Shown: piece after piece, positions 1-10,891 of the stretch
How the letters are laid out: the number at the start of each line of letters is the position of its first letter
Position numbering within the stretch: position 1 is the first letter of the stretch
Assembly (NCBI GenBank): GCA_030267565.1
Contig: BRXU01000001.1
Location: forward strand, 8,190,001 to 8,254,000
Source: Pleodorina starrii
Taxonomy: Eukaryota > Chlorophyta > Chlorophyceae > Chlamydomonadales > Volvocaceae
Direction: 5' to 3'
DNA: 64,000 bases
Notes under the pieces: model-generated
Database searches by the model: none
The model's input: the letters and a program-made list of their open reading frames with translations, nothing else
What the model was told of the DNA's origin: nothing
Translations under genes and position numbers: made by a program

Positions 1-583
1 ATGATCCAACCATCCAACCAACCAGTAGAGTAGGTAGGCATCCTGCGAAGCTCCCGGAAGATACGGATAGCGGTCGGAGAACTTTTTTTCCATCATCCTG
101 CTGCGGTTACCGCAGCTATGCCCGCGAAGCGCCGCGCGCGACGGCCGATCTGCCAATCTGCCCATCTCCCGACTCCCGAAATGGAGCGCATGCTTGCTTG
201 GCTGCTTGGCTGTCTGTTTGTCTGTTTGTTTGTTTGAACGTCGCCGCAGATCACACACCGCGCGCTCTCAGACCTTCAGACCCAGCTGCGCACGTCGGGG
301 CCAGGAGCCAGAGCCCAACCAAGCAGCCCACGTACGCCAGGTCCCAGCCCACGCCGGCGCCGACGACGGCCCCTGCGATCCGCACTGTACTTCATTCCAT
401 TACTCCACTCCTCTACAATCGCCCTCCAATAGCCCTCGAAGCGCACCACAGCGCCCCTGGCCGGTGAGCCCCGGCTGTCGATTGACCCACCACCATCTAT
501 CGGTGTACGGGAGTGCAGCCTGGCACTCGAATAGCGGGCCGGACACCGGACACCGGACACCGGACACCGGAGGCTTCGGAGCA
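1..583 (+). promoter_or_regulatory. Upstream region / 5' UTR of the nicotinamidase gene
   Basis: No gene was recognised here. Open frames on both strands are low-complexity and lack a good ATG context. The stretch just before the ATG at 584 is a short tandem array at about 541-571, four copies of the 7-bp unit ACACCGG, which would lie in the 5' UTR. No clear TATA box was seen. Confidence 0.4.
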
Positions 584-3500
584 ATGGCGGATGCTTCGGG
601 GCCGCTGCGCACCGCGCTGCTGTGCATCGATGCCCAATGCGACTTCATGCCCGGGTAAGAAACTATGACAAGTAGTGGGAACCGCAGCGAAGGAGTGAAA
701 GGGGAAGGGAGGCGGGGTGGTGGGGTGGTGGTGGTGGTGGTGGTGCCCGGCAACGGCTGCGGCGATGGAAGGGATACCGGCGTGAGGGGGCCTTGGCGAC
801 TGCTGTACGACTGTACGACTGTACTGCATCGGGCGTCTCTGGGGGTCCTCACTGCTGCGCCACATGTTCACAGTCGAGCGAGCGCAGAACTGCCAATCTC
901 CGGAACTGTCAACCCACCCACCTACCGCGGGTAAACCCAGCGCGCTCTTTGGAGGCTGGGTGGGTGGGTGGGTTGCAGGCGGGTCCATCTTTTTACCTTT
1001 GCCACGGGCCCTACCTGCCTTGTGCCGTACTTTGCCGTACTCGACAACACCGCCCGCCGCGCCCGCTTTCCCGCCTGTCCAGGGGTTCGCTGGCGGTGCC
1101 GCGCGGCGAGGAGGTCATTCCCGTGATTAACAAGGTGCGCGCGCGCGTGTGCGTGCGTGTGCGTGTGCGCGTTTGCGTGCGTGCGTGGGCCGGGCTGAGA
1201 ATGAGGACAGGCTTGACGTCGCTTATTTTGGTCGTTTAATTTTTTGTTGTTGGTTGGAAAAAGAACGAGAGGAGATGCGGTGCGGCCGGGCGAGCTAAGG
1301 CGAGAAGCTGGTGTGACCCGTGGGTCTGCACCCTGCGAAGCTCGCGCTCTCGCCGTCCCTTTCGCTGTCCCTGCCTCCCGTGCATCGGCCCCCGCTCGCC
1401 TTTTCGCCGCGTGTGCCCTCCCGGCTCCCGCCCCCCTGCAGCTTCGCCGCAGCTGCCGGGACCAACTGTCGCTAGTGGCCTTCACCCAGGACTACCACCC
1501 GCCGGGTCACGTGTCCTTCGCCGACAGCCACGCGCCGCCGCCGCCGCCGCCGCAGCTGGCGCGGCTGCCGCTGCTGCCGCCGCCGCCGTCGGCCCAGTCC
1601 TCCTCGCCGCGGCCGTCACCGCCGACGTCGCCGGCGCGCCGCTCCCTGGACTCATCCATCGCCCTGTGCCTTCGAGCTGGCGGCAGCTTGAGCTTCAGCG
1701 GAGGCTTCGGCGGCGCCGACGGCGGCAGCTTCGGCGGCGTCGGCGGCCTCGGCGGCCTCGGCGCCCTCGGCGTCGGCGCTGGCGGCGCTGGCGGCGCTGG
1801 CGGCGGCGCTAGCAACAGCGCCGGTGGCGTCGGCTTTCGCGGCGGCGGCAGCTTGAGTTTTCATGACGCTAGCTTCAACGGCTTCGGGGGCTTCGGCGGC
1901 GGCGGCGGCGCCTGCGGCGGTGCCGTAGAGCAATCGTCTCCAGGGGAGGTGAGTAGCGGGGCTTGGTGGGGATTTGAAGGGGCTGAGGTGGACACGGGGG
2001 AGGGTAGACGGGGGCGTATCCGGCATGGCGTGCGGCGCAGGGGCAAAACCGCGTAAAACCGCGTAAAACCGCAGCCGCAACCAACCGTACGGCAACGCAA
2101 CGCAGATCCGAGGGCCGGTTCAGCTTTCCCTCCCGAGGGTCTGATGGATGCAATACAATATCGGCACGTTACCGTAATCAAGGACGCACGTGTGCTTCAT
2201 CCGGTGTGCTTCCGGAGGGTTGGGTCCCTTACGGACCTCATTCTTCGGCTCACGCCGAGTTGTCGGGTTGTCGGGTTGTTCTTTACGGCGTGTACAGCCA
2301 GCCAGCAAGCACGCACCAGCGAGCGCTGCGCGCCGGCCCGGTCCTCCGTCGTACAATTCACCCACATTCCCCTTCCATGGCTCCTCCATCCTCATCCCAG
2401 CGGCCCCCTCCCCTCCCCGTTCGATTCCCCGCCGCCTGGACGCAACAACAGCCGCACTCGCAACAGCAGCAACTCCAGGGATGGCCGACGCCGCTGCCGC
2501 AACGGCAATATGCACGACTCGTGTACGATAAGGCCACCGGCGCGCTCAAGGACTGCTCGCGCTGCGGCGCGTCCTGCGTCGCCACGAAGGCGATGGCGGC
2601 GCCGCCGCCGCTGCCGACGCTGCCGTCGCCGCCGCCGTCGGCGTCGCCGCCGGGGGCGACGGCGGAGCGCGGCGCAGAGCAACCGGGCGGCGGCGGCGGC
2701 GGCGGTGGTGGTGGTACGGCGGCGGTGGCGGTGGCGGGCGGGGGGCTCAGCGCGCCCGGGTCCACCTCGTCCTTTGCCGCTGGCGCCGCCGGTACGGATG
2801 ACGGTGGGGAGGTTTGGCGGGAAGGAGAGTCCCTGGAGCAATTGTTGGAGCGGCGGATGGAGGAGGCGGGTTGGACCAGTGGCGGGGTGCTGGCGGCGGC
2901 GGCGGCGGCGGAAGCAGAGGACGCCGCCGCCGCCGCGGCGGGGACGGCGGCGGCGGTGGCGGCGGCGGAGGCGGAGGCCAAGGCCGCCTCGGCCACGGCG
3001 GAGCCGATTGTGCAGCGGGCGGAGTGCTTGGCGGCGGCGCCGGCGGGCCCGGTCGACGTCTGCGAGCCGAGCGCGACGCCGACGGCGGAGGCGGCGGGCA
3101 CGGCGCCGGCGTCGTACGCCGAGGCTGTGCGGAGGGACGGCAGCGGCGCCGTCGCTGAGCCTCTCGCCGCCGAAGCGTCGCCGCAGGGCGCTGCCGAGGT
3201 GCCGCGCGCCGCCGCCGCCGCCGCCAGCACTCCCGTGGCTGTCGCCGCCGCCGCCGGAGGCGGCGGCGGTGGCGGCGGTGGCGGCGGCGGCAGGAGCGCG
3301 CGCCGCAGGCGCAGCGTCGGGGTTCAAGTACAGTTCGTGGAGCCGCCGCACACGCACAGCGAAGAGAAGGCGCCGTCGCCGCCGCCGCAGCAGCACGAGC
3401 CGCCTGTAGGCCGCGCCTGCGGCGGCGGCGGCGCCGCCAGCGGCGAAGGCATGTGCGGAGAGAAGGGGGAGGAGGTGGTGGTGCTTCAGCGGCTGTGGCC

Positions 3501-5232
3501 GACGCACTGCGTGGCTGGTTCCCCGGGTTCGGATCTGGTTCTGGAGCTGGTGGCTCTGCCCACGGACGTCATGGTGCGCAAGGGCACTCGGAGGGAGGTG
3601 GACGGGTACAGCGCGTTCTTCGACAACGGCAGGTGGGTGGGTGGGCGGGTGGGTGGGCGAGTGGTGTGGGCTGGTGGGCGGGTGGGTGGGTGGAGTGGAT
3701 TTGCGGGTGGGTGGGATGGGACCTTGGACAACGGCAGGTGGGTGGGTGGGTGGGTGGAGTGGATTTGCGGGTGGGTGGGATGGGACCTTGGACAACGGCT
3801 GGTGGGTGGGTGGGTGGGTGGAGTGGATTTGCGGGTGGGTGGGATGGGACCTTGGACAACGGCAGGTGGGTGGGTGGGTGGGTGGCGGATAGAGTGATTT
3901 TGCGGGTGGGTGGAGAGGGATGGGTAAAAGGGGAAAGCAGATTCGAGAGAGCAGCAGCCAAACGGGCCGCATTGTGTGTACGACCGCCCTGCACACCGCC
4001 AACCGTACTCGGCTCCACGTAGCCCCGCCTTCGCCCCGCCTCCTGGTCCCCTGTTCCGCCATACCTTACATCCGCCGGATGTACGACATACGGTGCGTGG
4101 CGGTACGGCGGTACGACATACACGCACGTGCAGGCTCCACACCACGGGGCTCCACGAGCGGCTCCAGGGGGAGGGCGTGTCGCGGCTGCTGGTGGCCGGG
4201 GTGGCTACGGAGTACTGCGTGCTGTGGACTGTACGGGATGCCGTACATCTGGGCTACCAGGTGAGGCAAGGTTTACCTTACATTGCCGTATTTCAGCGGC
4301 TGGGAGACAACGTGGCTGCCATTGTGAAGGACTCTGGGAAACGAGGGGCGCCATCCAAGAATCAAGGAAACGGAGTCTGTGTGTCGTACGTCTCGGTTAG
4401 GTGGTTGCGTTTGTAGTCTGGAAACGTGCGGGAGAGCCCTACCATAAAACCTTGAAACCCTAAAACCCCCCAGAACTCCTCAAGGGCCCTCCCCACTTCC
4501 CACACCTGCCCTGCGCGCCTCACGACCGGCCTCTTGGTGGCGTGCGTGTGCGTGCGCGCGCGCGTGTGTGCGCACGTATTTGTGCGTGTGCGTAATTGTG
4601 TGTCGTGCGTGTGCGCGTATATGTGTGTGCTTGACTGGTTGCCGCAGGTGTGGGTGGTGTGCGACGGCGTGCGGGGCATGGGCGGCCCCGAGGAGGCGTC
4701 TGCGCTGGCGGAGATGGCCGGACTGCCGGGGGTGTTGATGCTGACATCGGAGCAGGTGCGACCGAGCGAGGGGCATCGGTGGTGGGATGGGATGGGGTGG
4801 GGTGGGATGGGAGGGAGCGGCACACATCTGACCTGCACTGCCTTGCCTTGCCTTGTCTTGCGTTGCCTTGTCTTGCTGCTGAAAGGAACCCAGGAAAGGA
4901 AGTTTAAGGAACCCAGGGGAAGAGGTTGTTCCTTCCCTTACAAGGTTTCAGGATTGCACAGACGGCAGCCAGTAGCAGCCAGTCGAGAGGAGCGCCCTCC
5001 CTCGGGAAATGCGTGCGTGTAAGTGTGTTTGTGCGTGTGTATGTGTGCACACATTCGTGCGCAGGTGATTTCGGCGGCGGCTGCGTGGCCCCACATCAAC
5101 ATGCTAGCTCTGGTGGCGGCGGAGGGGGAGGAGGGGGAGGAAGAGGTCGTGGAGGAGGAGGCAGGGGAGGTGGGGGAGGAGGTGGGGGCAGGCGATGTGG
5201 GCGGGGAGGGGAGGTGGAGGGCCGACGGGTGA
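584..5232 (+). CDS. Nicotinamidase / isochorismatase-family amidohydrolase, 7 exons, with a very large low-complexity insertion
   Basis: Predicted to hydrolyse nicotinamide to nicotinate in NAD salvage. Exons: 584-654, 1083-1134, 1442-1948, 2401-3632, 4134-4260, 4648-4755, 5065-5232; all junctions are GT-AG and in phase (754 aa). Visible PncA motifs: the catalytic Asp in IDAQCDF (D16), GGSLAVP, the metal-binding set in TQDYHPPGH (D58, H60, H64), WPTHC (H579), the catalytic Lys in VRKG (K604), YSAFFDN, and the nucleophile Cys in GVATEYCV (C649). Usual family members are about 200-250 residues. Here about 500 residues rich in Ala, Gly, Pro and Gln separate H64 from WPTHC. The C-terminus is an acidic Glu/Gly-rich tail. 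The 1948/2401 junction is the least certain because both sides are low-complexity. No targeting signal is evident. Confidence 0.85.
3620..3900 (+). repeat. GGGT-rich minisatellite at the exon 4 donor of the nicotinamidase gene
   Basis: An array of about 63-65 bp units. Each carries ...GACCTTGGACAACGGC(A/T)G followed by GTGGGTGGGTGGG and then GTGGATTTGCGGGTGGGTGG. The genuine exon 4 end, GACAACGGCAG|GTGGGT at 3632/3633, is echoed near 3737, 3800 and 3863. The repeat therefore contains copies of the 5' splice site itself. Confidence 0.85.
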
Positions 5233-7032
5233 GGTGTGCGGGAGGGCGGCACCGAGGGCAGCAGCCGAGATATGATGCACGCAGCGGAGCCCGTGGATGG
5301 ATGGGTGGATGGATGGGCGGGCAAGCGCGTGGGAGATGAACGCCTTGGGAGGGGGAGGCGGAGGCGGAGGCGGAGGTGCCGGGGGAGGGGGAGGGGGGGG
5401 GCCCGCATCGGAATGCGCAGCGGTTCCCAACGGCCGGCAGCGCACCAACGCATGTGTATTGGTTTCGGTGCATGTCGGGAAGGGGGAGGGGATCGGAGGA
5501 AGGGCAGGCAAGAATTTTGCGTATGTCTCAATACACTTTAGAAGGACAGACAAGACGGTGGTGATTTAACCCGGGCTAGCGGGTGTGTGTGGGCGGGCCG
5601 GGCCGGGATGGGGTGGGGTGGGATGGGGTGGGGTGGGGTGAGGGTTGGCTGCTGCCGTTGTTGTTGCTTTGTGCGATGGACGTTCCTTTTGGGGCGTGTG
5701 GGGATTCCGGAATCCGGATTGCTGGAGGGCTGCTACCTATCGGTTCGGGTACATTACCGGCAGCAGCCCAAACAGCGCACCAACTTGTAGCTTTTAGTTG
5801 GGAGGCGATGACATAAGGCCTTTCAGGCAGGTGGGCCAAGGGCTTCGGAAGGCGTAGCGTCCCGGCAAAAAGGAGCGCCGGCTTTGCCGCCCATTACCGG
5901 TGGTAGCTCTGGTTAGTTACAATGGGCTCTTGACCTCCCCCTTTCTTGACCTCCCCCTCTCTTGACCTCCCCTCAATTGTCCATCGTAAAACGTTGCGGA
6001 TCCGGTGAAAAACAATTCCTGCATGCTGCTACAGGCTGCGGCTCAGGATGGCACTGGATGGCAGGTGCCGGGACGTTTGGGCTTCCGTCATTTGAAAGAT
6101 TGAAGCCCTAGTCGGTGGGTCGTCGCTCGCGGGGAGGTGGGAGCGCTGGTCTAATGCAGGGGCGCCGAATCGTGGGCGTGTGTCGAAGGCGCATGCATGG
6201 GTGCGGTGCTGTGGGTTTGTTTTTCTTTGTGTGGCAGCTGCAAGCGACCTGGGCGGTCCGGTGTTTAAAGGGGAGCTAGGGTTGCGGTTGGTTGTCGTTG
6301 GCTGTTTAGGCCTGTTCAGGCCCCGGGCGGGGTGCGAGACCTTGTGACAGCAGCGGAAAATGAAGCACCGTATGCTGGTCTGTAAGGTAGAGTTGGCCAA
6401 AATTCTGTCTCGGGATGAACAGGTGCGTTCAGCGAGCTGGTCAACGTCTGGACAGGTCAACGTGTGCCGGTAGCTTTCGAATATGGTTACCGAGGCGGTG
6501 GCAGGTTGACTAGGCAGTTTCCCGCCGTCGTGAGTGGCCCAAAATGGCAGCCAAGGCTGTGACGCAAACTTTACGCCTTGCCCCCATACCTCTTTCCTGA
6601 GCAATCAGTTCTAATTTGTTTGACAGTTATACCACCAGGTCGCCCTACTAGCAGAACGTTATTAAAACTTCAGGCGGGGAGCCTTAACAACATCAAAGCT
6701 CAATTACTCGAGCCATCGCTGTGGTTTCATTAGAAAATACTTGCGTTTCTTAAGGGCTGGTTGAATAGTTTCCGCGGGCGCTCAGTGCAACTCGGCAGGC
6801 AGCGGCAGCTCGGGAGGAGGAACGATGTCTCCGTCCTTATGGTGCGCAAAATCGGGCGGGATGATTAGTTTGTATGTGTCTGTGTTTATCGGTGCCGGTT
6901 ATGACAATGGTGCACAGTGGTGTGCACTCGTTGAGCGAATGGTTAATTGCGATGCGTGTAAGTTCTGCCACCAGTTTGCGATTGGAATCTATATCAATTC
7001 CGTCGAGTTGAAATCTATTTCGTCTTATTCGC
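5233..7032. other. Intergenic: nicotinamidase 3' UTR and BCAT upstream region
   Basis: No convincing gene. Just past the stop are a G-rich tract (about 5350-5400) and a GGGGT-rich tract (5600-5645). Three copies of a CTTGACCTCCCC unit lie at about 5929-5973. A TGTAA at 6381-6385 is a candidate polyadenylation signal for the upstream gene, giving a 3' UTR of about 1.15 kb. Base composition falls toward AT in 6600-7030, consistent with the BCAT promoter. A minus-strand open frame at 6029-6604 starts only from TTG and looks non-coding. Confidence 0.5.
6381..6385 (+). terminator. Candidate TGTAA polyadenylation signal (nicotinamidase gene)
   Basis: TGTAA is the usual volvocine poly(A) signal. 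This is the first one on the plus strand after the stop codon at 5232. It is inferred from the motif alone. Confidence 0.4.
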
Positions 7033-9058
7033 ATGTTTTTACGCAAGCTCTGCGCTTCTGGACGCTTCGCCTCTGCCGCTCGTTCTGTGCAAGCGGTGTG
7101 CGTGACAAACCTCGCAGCGACCGCCTGCACACCACCAACACATAGCTGTTACCTCGCTGTATGCCCCGGGTTCGAATAACGGTCGTCAGGCCGCAAGATC
7201 CATGAGCGACTGACGGCTGCCGTTGGACCCAACAACCTGGAACTGATAGAAGTCGCCCTGCCCTTTCTGCCCTTTCACAACGCGCACGCTTCCCCCCCAG
7301 CACCGTTGCGGCTGGCAGCGAAGATACCCGGCCCGCAGACATAAATGACGCCACCGCCGACGCGGCCGCCGACGCGTCCGCCAAGCTAGCGCCCAGCGCC
7401 GCTGCTGCCACCTCCGCCGCCGCCGACAGTGACGACGTTTCGGCCCCCGCGCGCGGCCCACCGTCGCCGCCGCCATCCCCGGGTGTGCCGCCCACCGCCG
7501 TGCCCCTCTGTCGCCCGCCCTCCGTCTGCACGCCCGACCCGACCTCTGCCGCCGCCGCCGCCACCGCCGCCGCCGGCACCGCCTCCGCCGCCGTCGACTG
7601 GTCACGTGTACGACTCGGCGTCGACGCCGCACCCACCATGTTCATCGCCAGCTGGTCCCCCGACACGGGCCGCTGGGACGGCGGCCAGCTGGTGCCGTAC
7701 GGCCCTCTGAGCCTGCTGCCCGCCGCCCAGGTCCTCAACTACGGCCAGAGCATCTTTGAGGGCCTCAAAGCATACCGACACGACGGAGGCGCCGCCACCG
7801 GCACCAGCGCCGGAGGCGCCTCCGGCGCCAGCGCCGGAGAGTGCGGGGAGCGCAGGCGACAGGAGGAGCGTGTGTTGCTGTTCCGTGCCGACGCCAACGC
7901 GGCTCGTTTCCATGCGGGGGCGGTGCGGATGTGCATGCCGCCGGTGCCGCCGGCCATGTTCCTGGCGGCGGTGCAGGCGGTGGTGCGAGCCAACGTGGCC
8001 TGGGTGAGCGGCGGACCCGTGGGTCGGTTTGGGTTGTTTGGGTCGGTTTGGGTTGTTTGGAGGGTTGTGGGCCGGTGGCGGCCGCTCCGGCCGAGACGAT
8101 GTTCGGATGGGCGCGACGGAGAGGAAAGGGAGTGAAGGAACGGAACCAAGCGAGGCGAGACGAGGCGCCAAGTGATTGGGTGAAGCGGTTGGGAGGGGCA
8201 GCCCTGGAGCCCTGGGAGAGCTCTCCGCCCTCTCCATGTCCCCCAGTACTTTTTACCAGTACTTTGACCAGGACCAGGGCCAGGGCCAGTACGGCATTAC
8301 GCTCCAAACCTTCCTTCCCACTGCTTCATCCGACTCGTTTCCTACTCCCTCCCTGGTGCCATACCATACCGTGTGAAATCAGCAAATCACACACACACAT
8401 ATACACACACATATACACACACGTACACGCCCGCTTGCAGGTCCCGCCAGCCTCTCGCGGCAGTCTCTACCTGCGGCCGCTGCTGCTGGGCACGGGGCCG
8501 CTGCTGGGCCTCTGTCCGGCGCCGTCGTACACCTTTCTTGTGTATGCCGTACCAGTTGGCAGCCGCGCAAAGGTGGGTTGTGGATTCAAAAAGGTACTGC
8601 GCACCCCTTTTGGAGGGAGGGTGGGTGGATGGATGGGAGGGAGCGAGGGAGCGAGGTATGAAAAGGAGTGCCTCAGCGAAGGGACATAGAGACGGCGTGT
8701 TAGCGAGGAGCGGACCTTGAGGACCGCAACCCCAAACCCTAAAACCCTAAAACCTTTGAAACCCTCCTCCCTCCTCCCTGCGCCGCACCCTCTCCCCCCC
8801 TCTCTCCCCTCCAACCCCCCTTCAGGAGGGTCGGCTGGTGGCGCTGGACTACCTGATCCACGACTCGCTCCACCGGGCCGCCCCCCGCGGTGTGGGCTCC
8901 ACCAAGGCCGCCGGCAACTACAGTCCCTGCCTGCAGGCGCAGGCGGAGGCGCGGGCGGCTGGCTGCCACGAGTGCATCTACCTGGACGCCAAGAGGTGGG
9001 TTGAGGGGGCTGCGGAGGGGGCTGCGGAGGGAGGGGGCTGCGGAGGGAGGGAGGAAGC

Positions 9059-9093
<35 letters not shown>

Positions 9094-10891
9094 GTGTGTG
9101 TCCTGTCCCCCCCTTCACAAACCCCCACCGGCCCGCCGCCTCGCATAGGAGTTGCTGCTGCCTGTTCAGTCTATTCAGTGGCTCTTTAGCCCTTGCTATT
9201 AACTGTCATCATGCACGTCCACCGCCCCCCTCCTCCCCCCCCCCCCACCCGCCGCACCCCCCCACCCCGCGCAGCGACACGTACCTTGAGGAGGGCTCCG
9301 GCTGCAACGTGTTCACAGTGACCCACGGGTCGGTGATCACCACCCCGCCCGCCGCCGGCTCCATCCTGCCCGGCATCACCCGCCAGTCGCTGATGCAGCT
9401 GGCGGAGGCGCTGGGCTACCGAGTCCGCGAGGCGCCCATCACCGTGGGAGATGCCATGGGGGTGAGACGGGCGGGGGGCGGGGGCGGGGGCCGGGGGCGG
9501 GGGCGGGAGGCGGGGGCGGGGGCGGGGGCGGGGGGCGGGGGGCGGGGGCGGGGCATGACCGTGTGTGCGCGGATGAAGGCCAGCGCAGGCGCGGCGGCCC
9601 TCCCGGGCTGACCTGTTTCGCTCCCGCCGCCGGCCCACAAACACACCCACTCACCCCACCGGCCCTCGTCGTGCTGCCTCTTTACTCCTCCTGTCCCTCT
9701 CCCTCACCAGGCGGACGAGATGTTTGGCACCGGCACCGCCGTTGTCGTACAGCCCATCGGCAGCGTCACGTTCAAGGGCCGTCGTGTGCAATTCTGCCGC
9801 GGCGGCGACGGCGGCGGAGCCGCCAACGGCAACGGGACGGCGGCGGCCGCCGCCGGTGCAGCGCCGCTGGCCGGCAACGGCACCAGCGGCAGCAGCTGCG
9901 GCTGCGAAGCGGAGCCGGAGGAGTCGGTGAAGGACGCGGCCGCTGGCGGCGCCGCCGACGTTGACGGCGCGGCCGCTGGCGGCGGCGGCTTCGGCGGCGG
10001 TCGGAGCGTTTCGGAGCTGCTACCGGAGGAGTGCTCGGCGCTGGCGGCGGCGGCGCCGGTCCCCGAGCCCGGATCGCTGCCGGCCGGCGTGGGACCCGTC
10101 GCGCAGCGGCTGTACGGCCTGCTGACGTCGATCCAGTACGGCAGGGCGCCGGACGTGTTCCGGTGGACGCTGGAGGTGGACATGGCGGGGCCCACGGGTG
10201 GGTTGGCGGTTGGGGTTGGGGTTTGTCAGGGTCGGTTTTTTCAGTTGGTGGTTGTGGTGGTTGGAAAGGGAAGGAGATAGAGGGCCCACGGGTCGGCTTC
10301 GTGCCGCGTTGTGTTTTGTTTGCTCTTGCCGCTCTTGCCCTGCGCTTCCCTTTCCCACCTTCGAGCGTCAGACCTCCCACAAGGTATCGGAGAGTTGGAT
10401 CTCCCGTACCGCACTGCGCTTTGCCCACTATTGCCTCCTGCCATTTGCCTCCCGCCGCTTGCTCCCCGCTATTTCGTGCATCTGCCGCTGGCCCTCGCGC
10501 TGCGCTTGGCGTGTTGGCGCTGCGTCGAGAGCATATCCCTCCTCCCCTGCCCGCGGCACATACGTGGATAACCCCCCGCCCACGATCCCTGTCGCGCGTT
10601 CCGCCCTGCCCTCCTCCTCCCCTCACCAGTCACCACCACCCCCCTCCCCACCCGCCACATGCCGGTACCCCATCCCAAACGACAGAGGGCCCGCTGCGCT
10701 TGGACGAGCTCTTGGACGAGCAGGACGAGATATCAGGGGCGGATGTGGTTTCGGGGCAGAACCAGGCCGGCAGCGCGTCCCAGGACCCTGCCGCGGCTCT
10801 GGTGGCTGGGGCCAAGGGCAAGGGCAAGGGCAAGGGACCGGCGGCTTCGGCGGTGCCCCGGACGGTTTTCGCGGATCCCAACTTGGAGTAG
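7033..10891 (+). CDS. BCAT: Branched-chain amino acid aminotransferase, probably mitochondrial, 7 exons
   Basis: PLP enzyme interconverting Leu/Ile/Val and their 2-oxo acids. Exons: 7033-7097, 7301-8003, 8441-8572, 8826-8995, 9275-9461, 9711-10197, 10686-10891; phases agree (649 aa). The start was chosen because MFLRKLCASGRFASAARSVQ is a typical Arg/Ser/Ala mitochondrial presequence and its GTGCGT donor (phase 2) joins exon 2 cleanly. Family motifs: NYGQSIFEGLKAYR, the PLP lysine in STKAAGNY (about K327), SGCNVFTV, GSILPGITRQS and FGTGTAVVV, with LTSIQYGR near the end. It is longer than the usual ~400 residues because of an Ala/Asp-rich N-terminal spacer, an Ala/Gly insert after FKGRRVQF, and a C-terminal extension. 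Plastid targeting cannot be excluded. Confidence 0.92.

Noticed and set aside
3453..4145. Long His/Pro/Thr-rich and Gly/Trp-rich frames over the GGGT array
   Set aside because: They are translations of the minisatellite in other frames and not independent genes.
6029..6604. Minus-strand open frame of about 190 codons upstream of BCAT
   Set aside because: TTG start, no recognisable motif, ordinary third-position composition for non-coding DNA in this window.
6825..7145. Plus-strand ATG frame overlapping BCAT exon 1
   Set aside because: It overlaps the convincing mitochondrial presequence in another frame and shows no family features; at most an upstream ORF in the leader.
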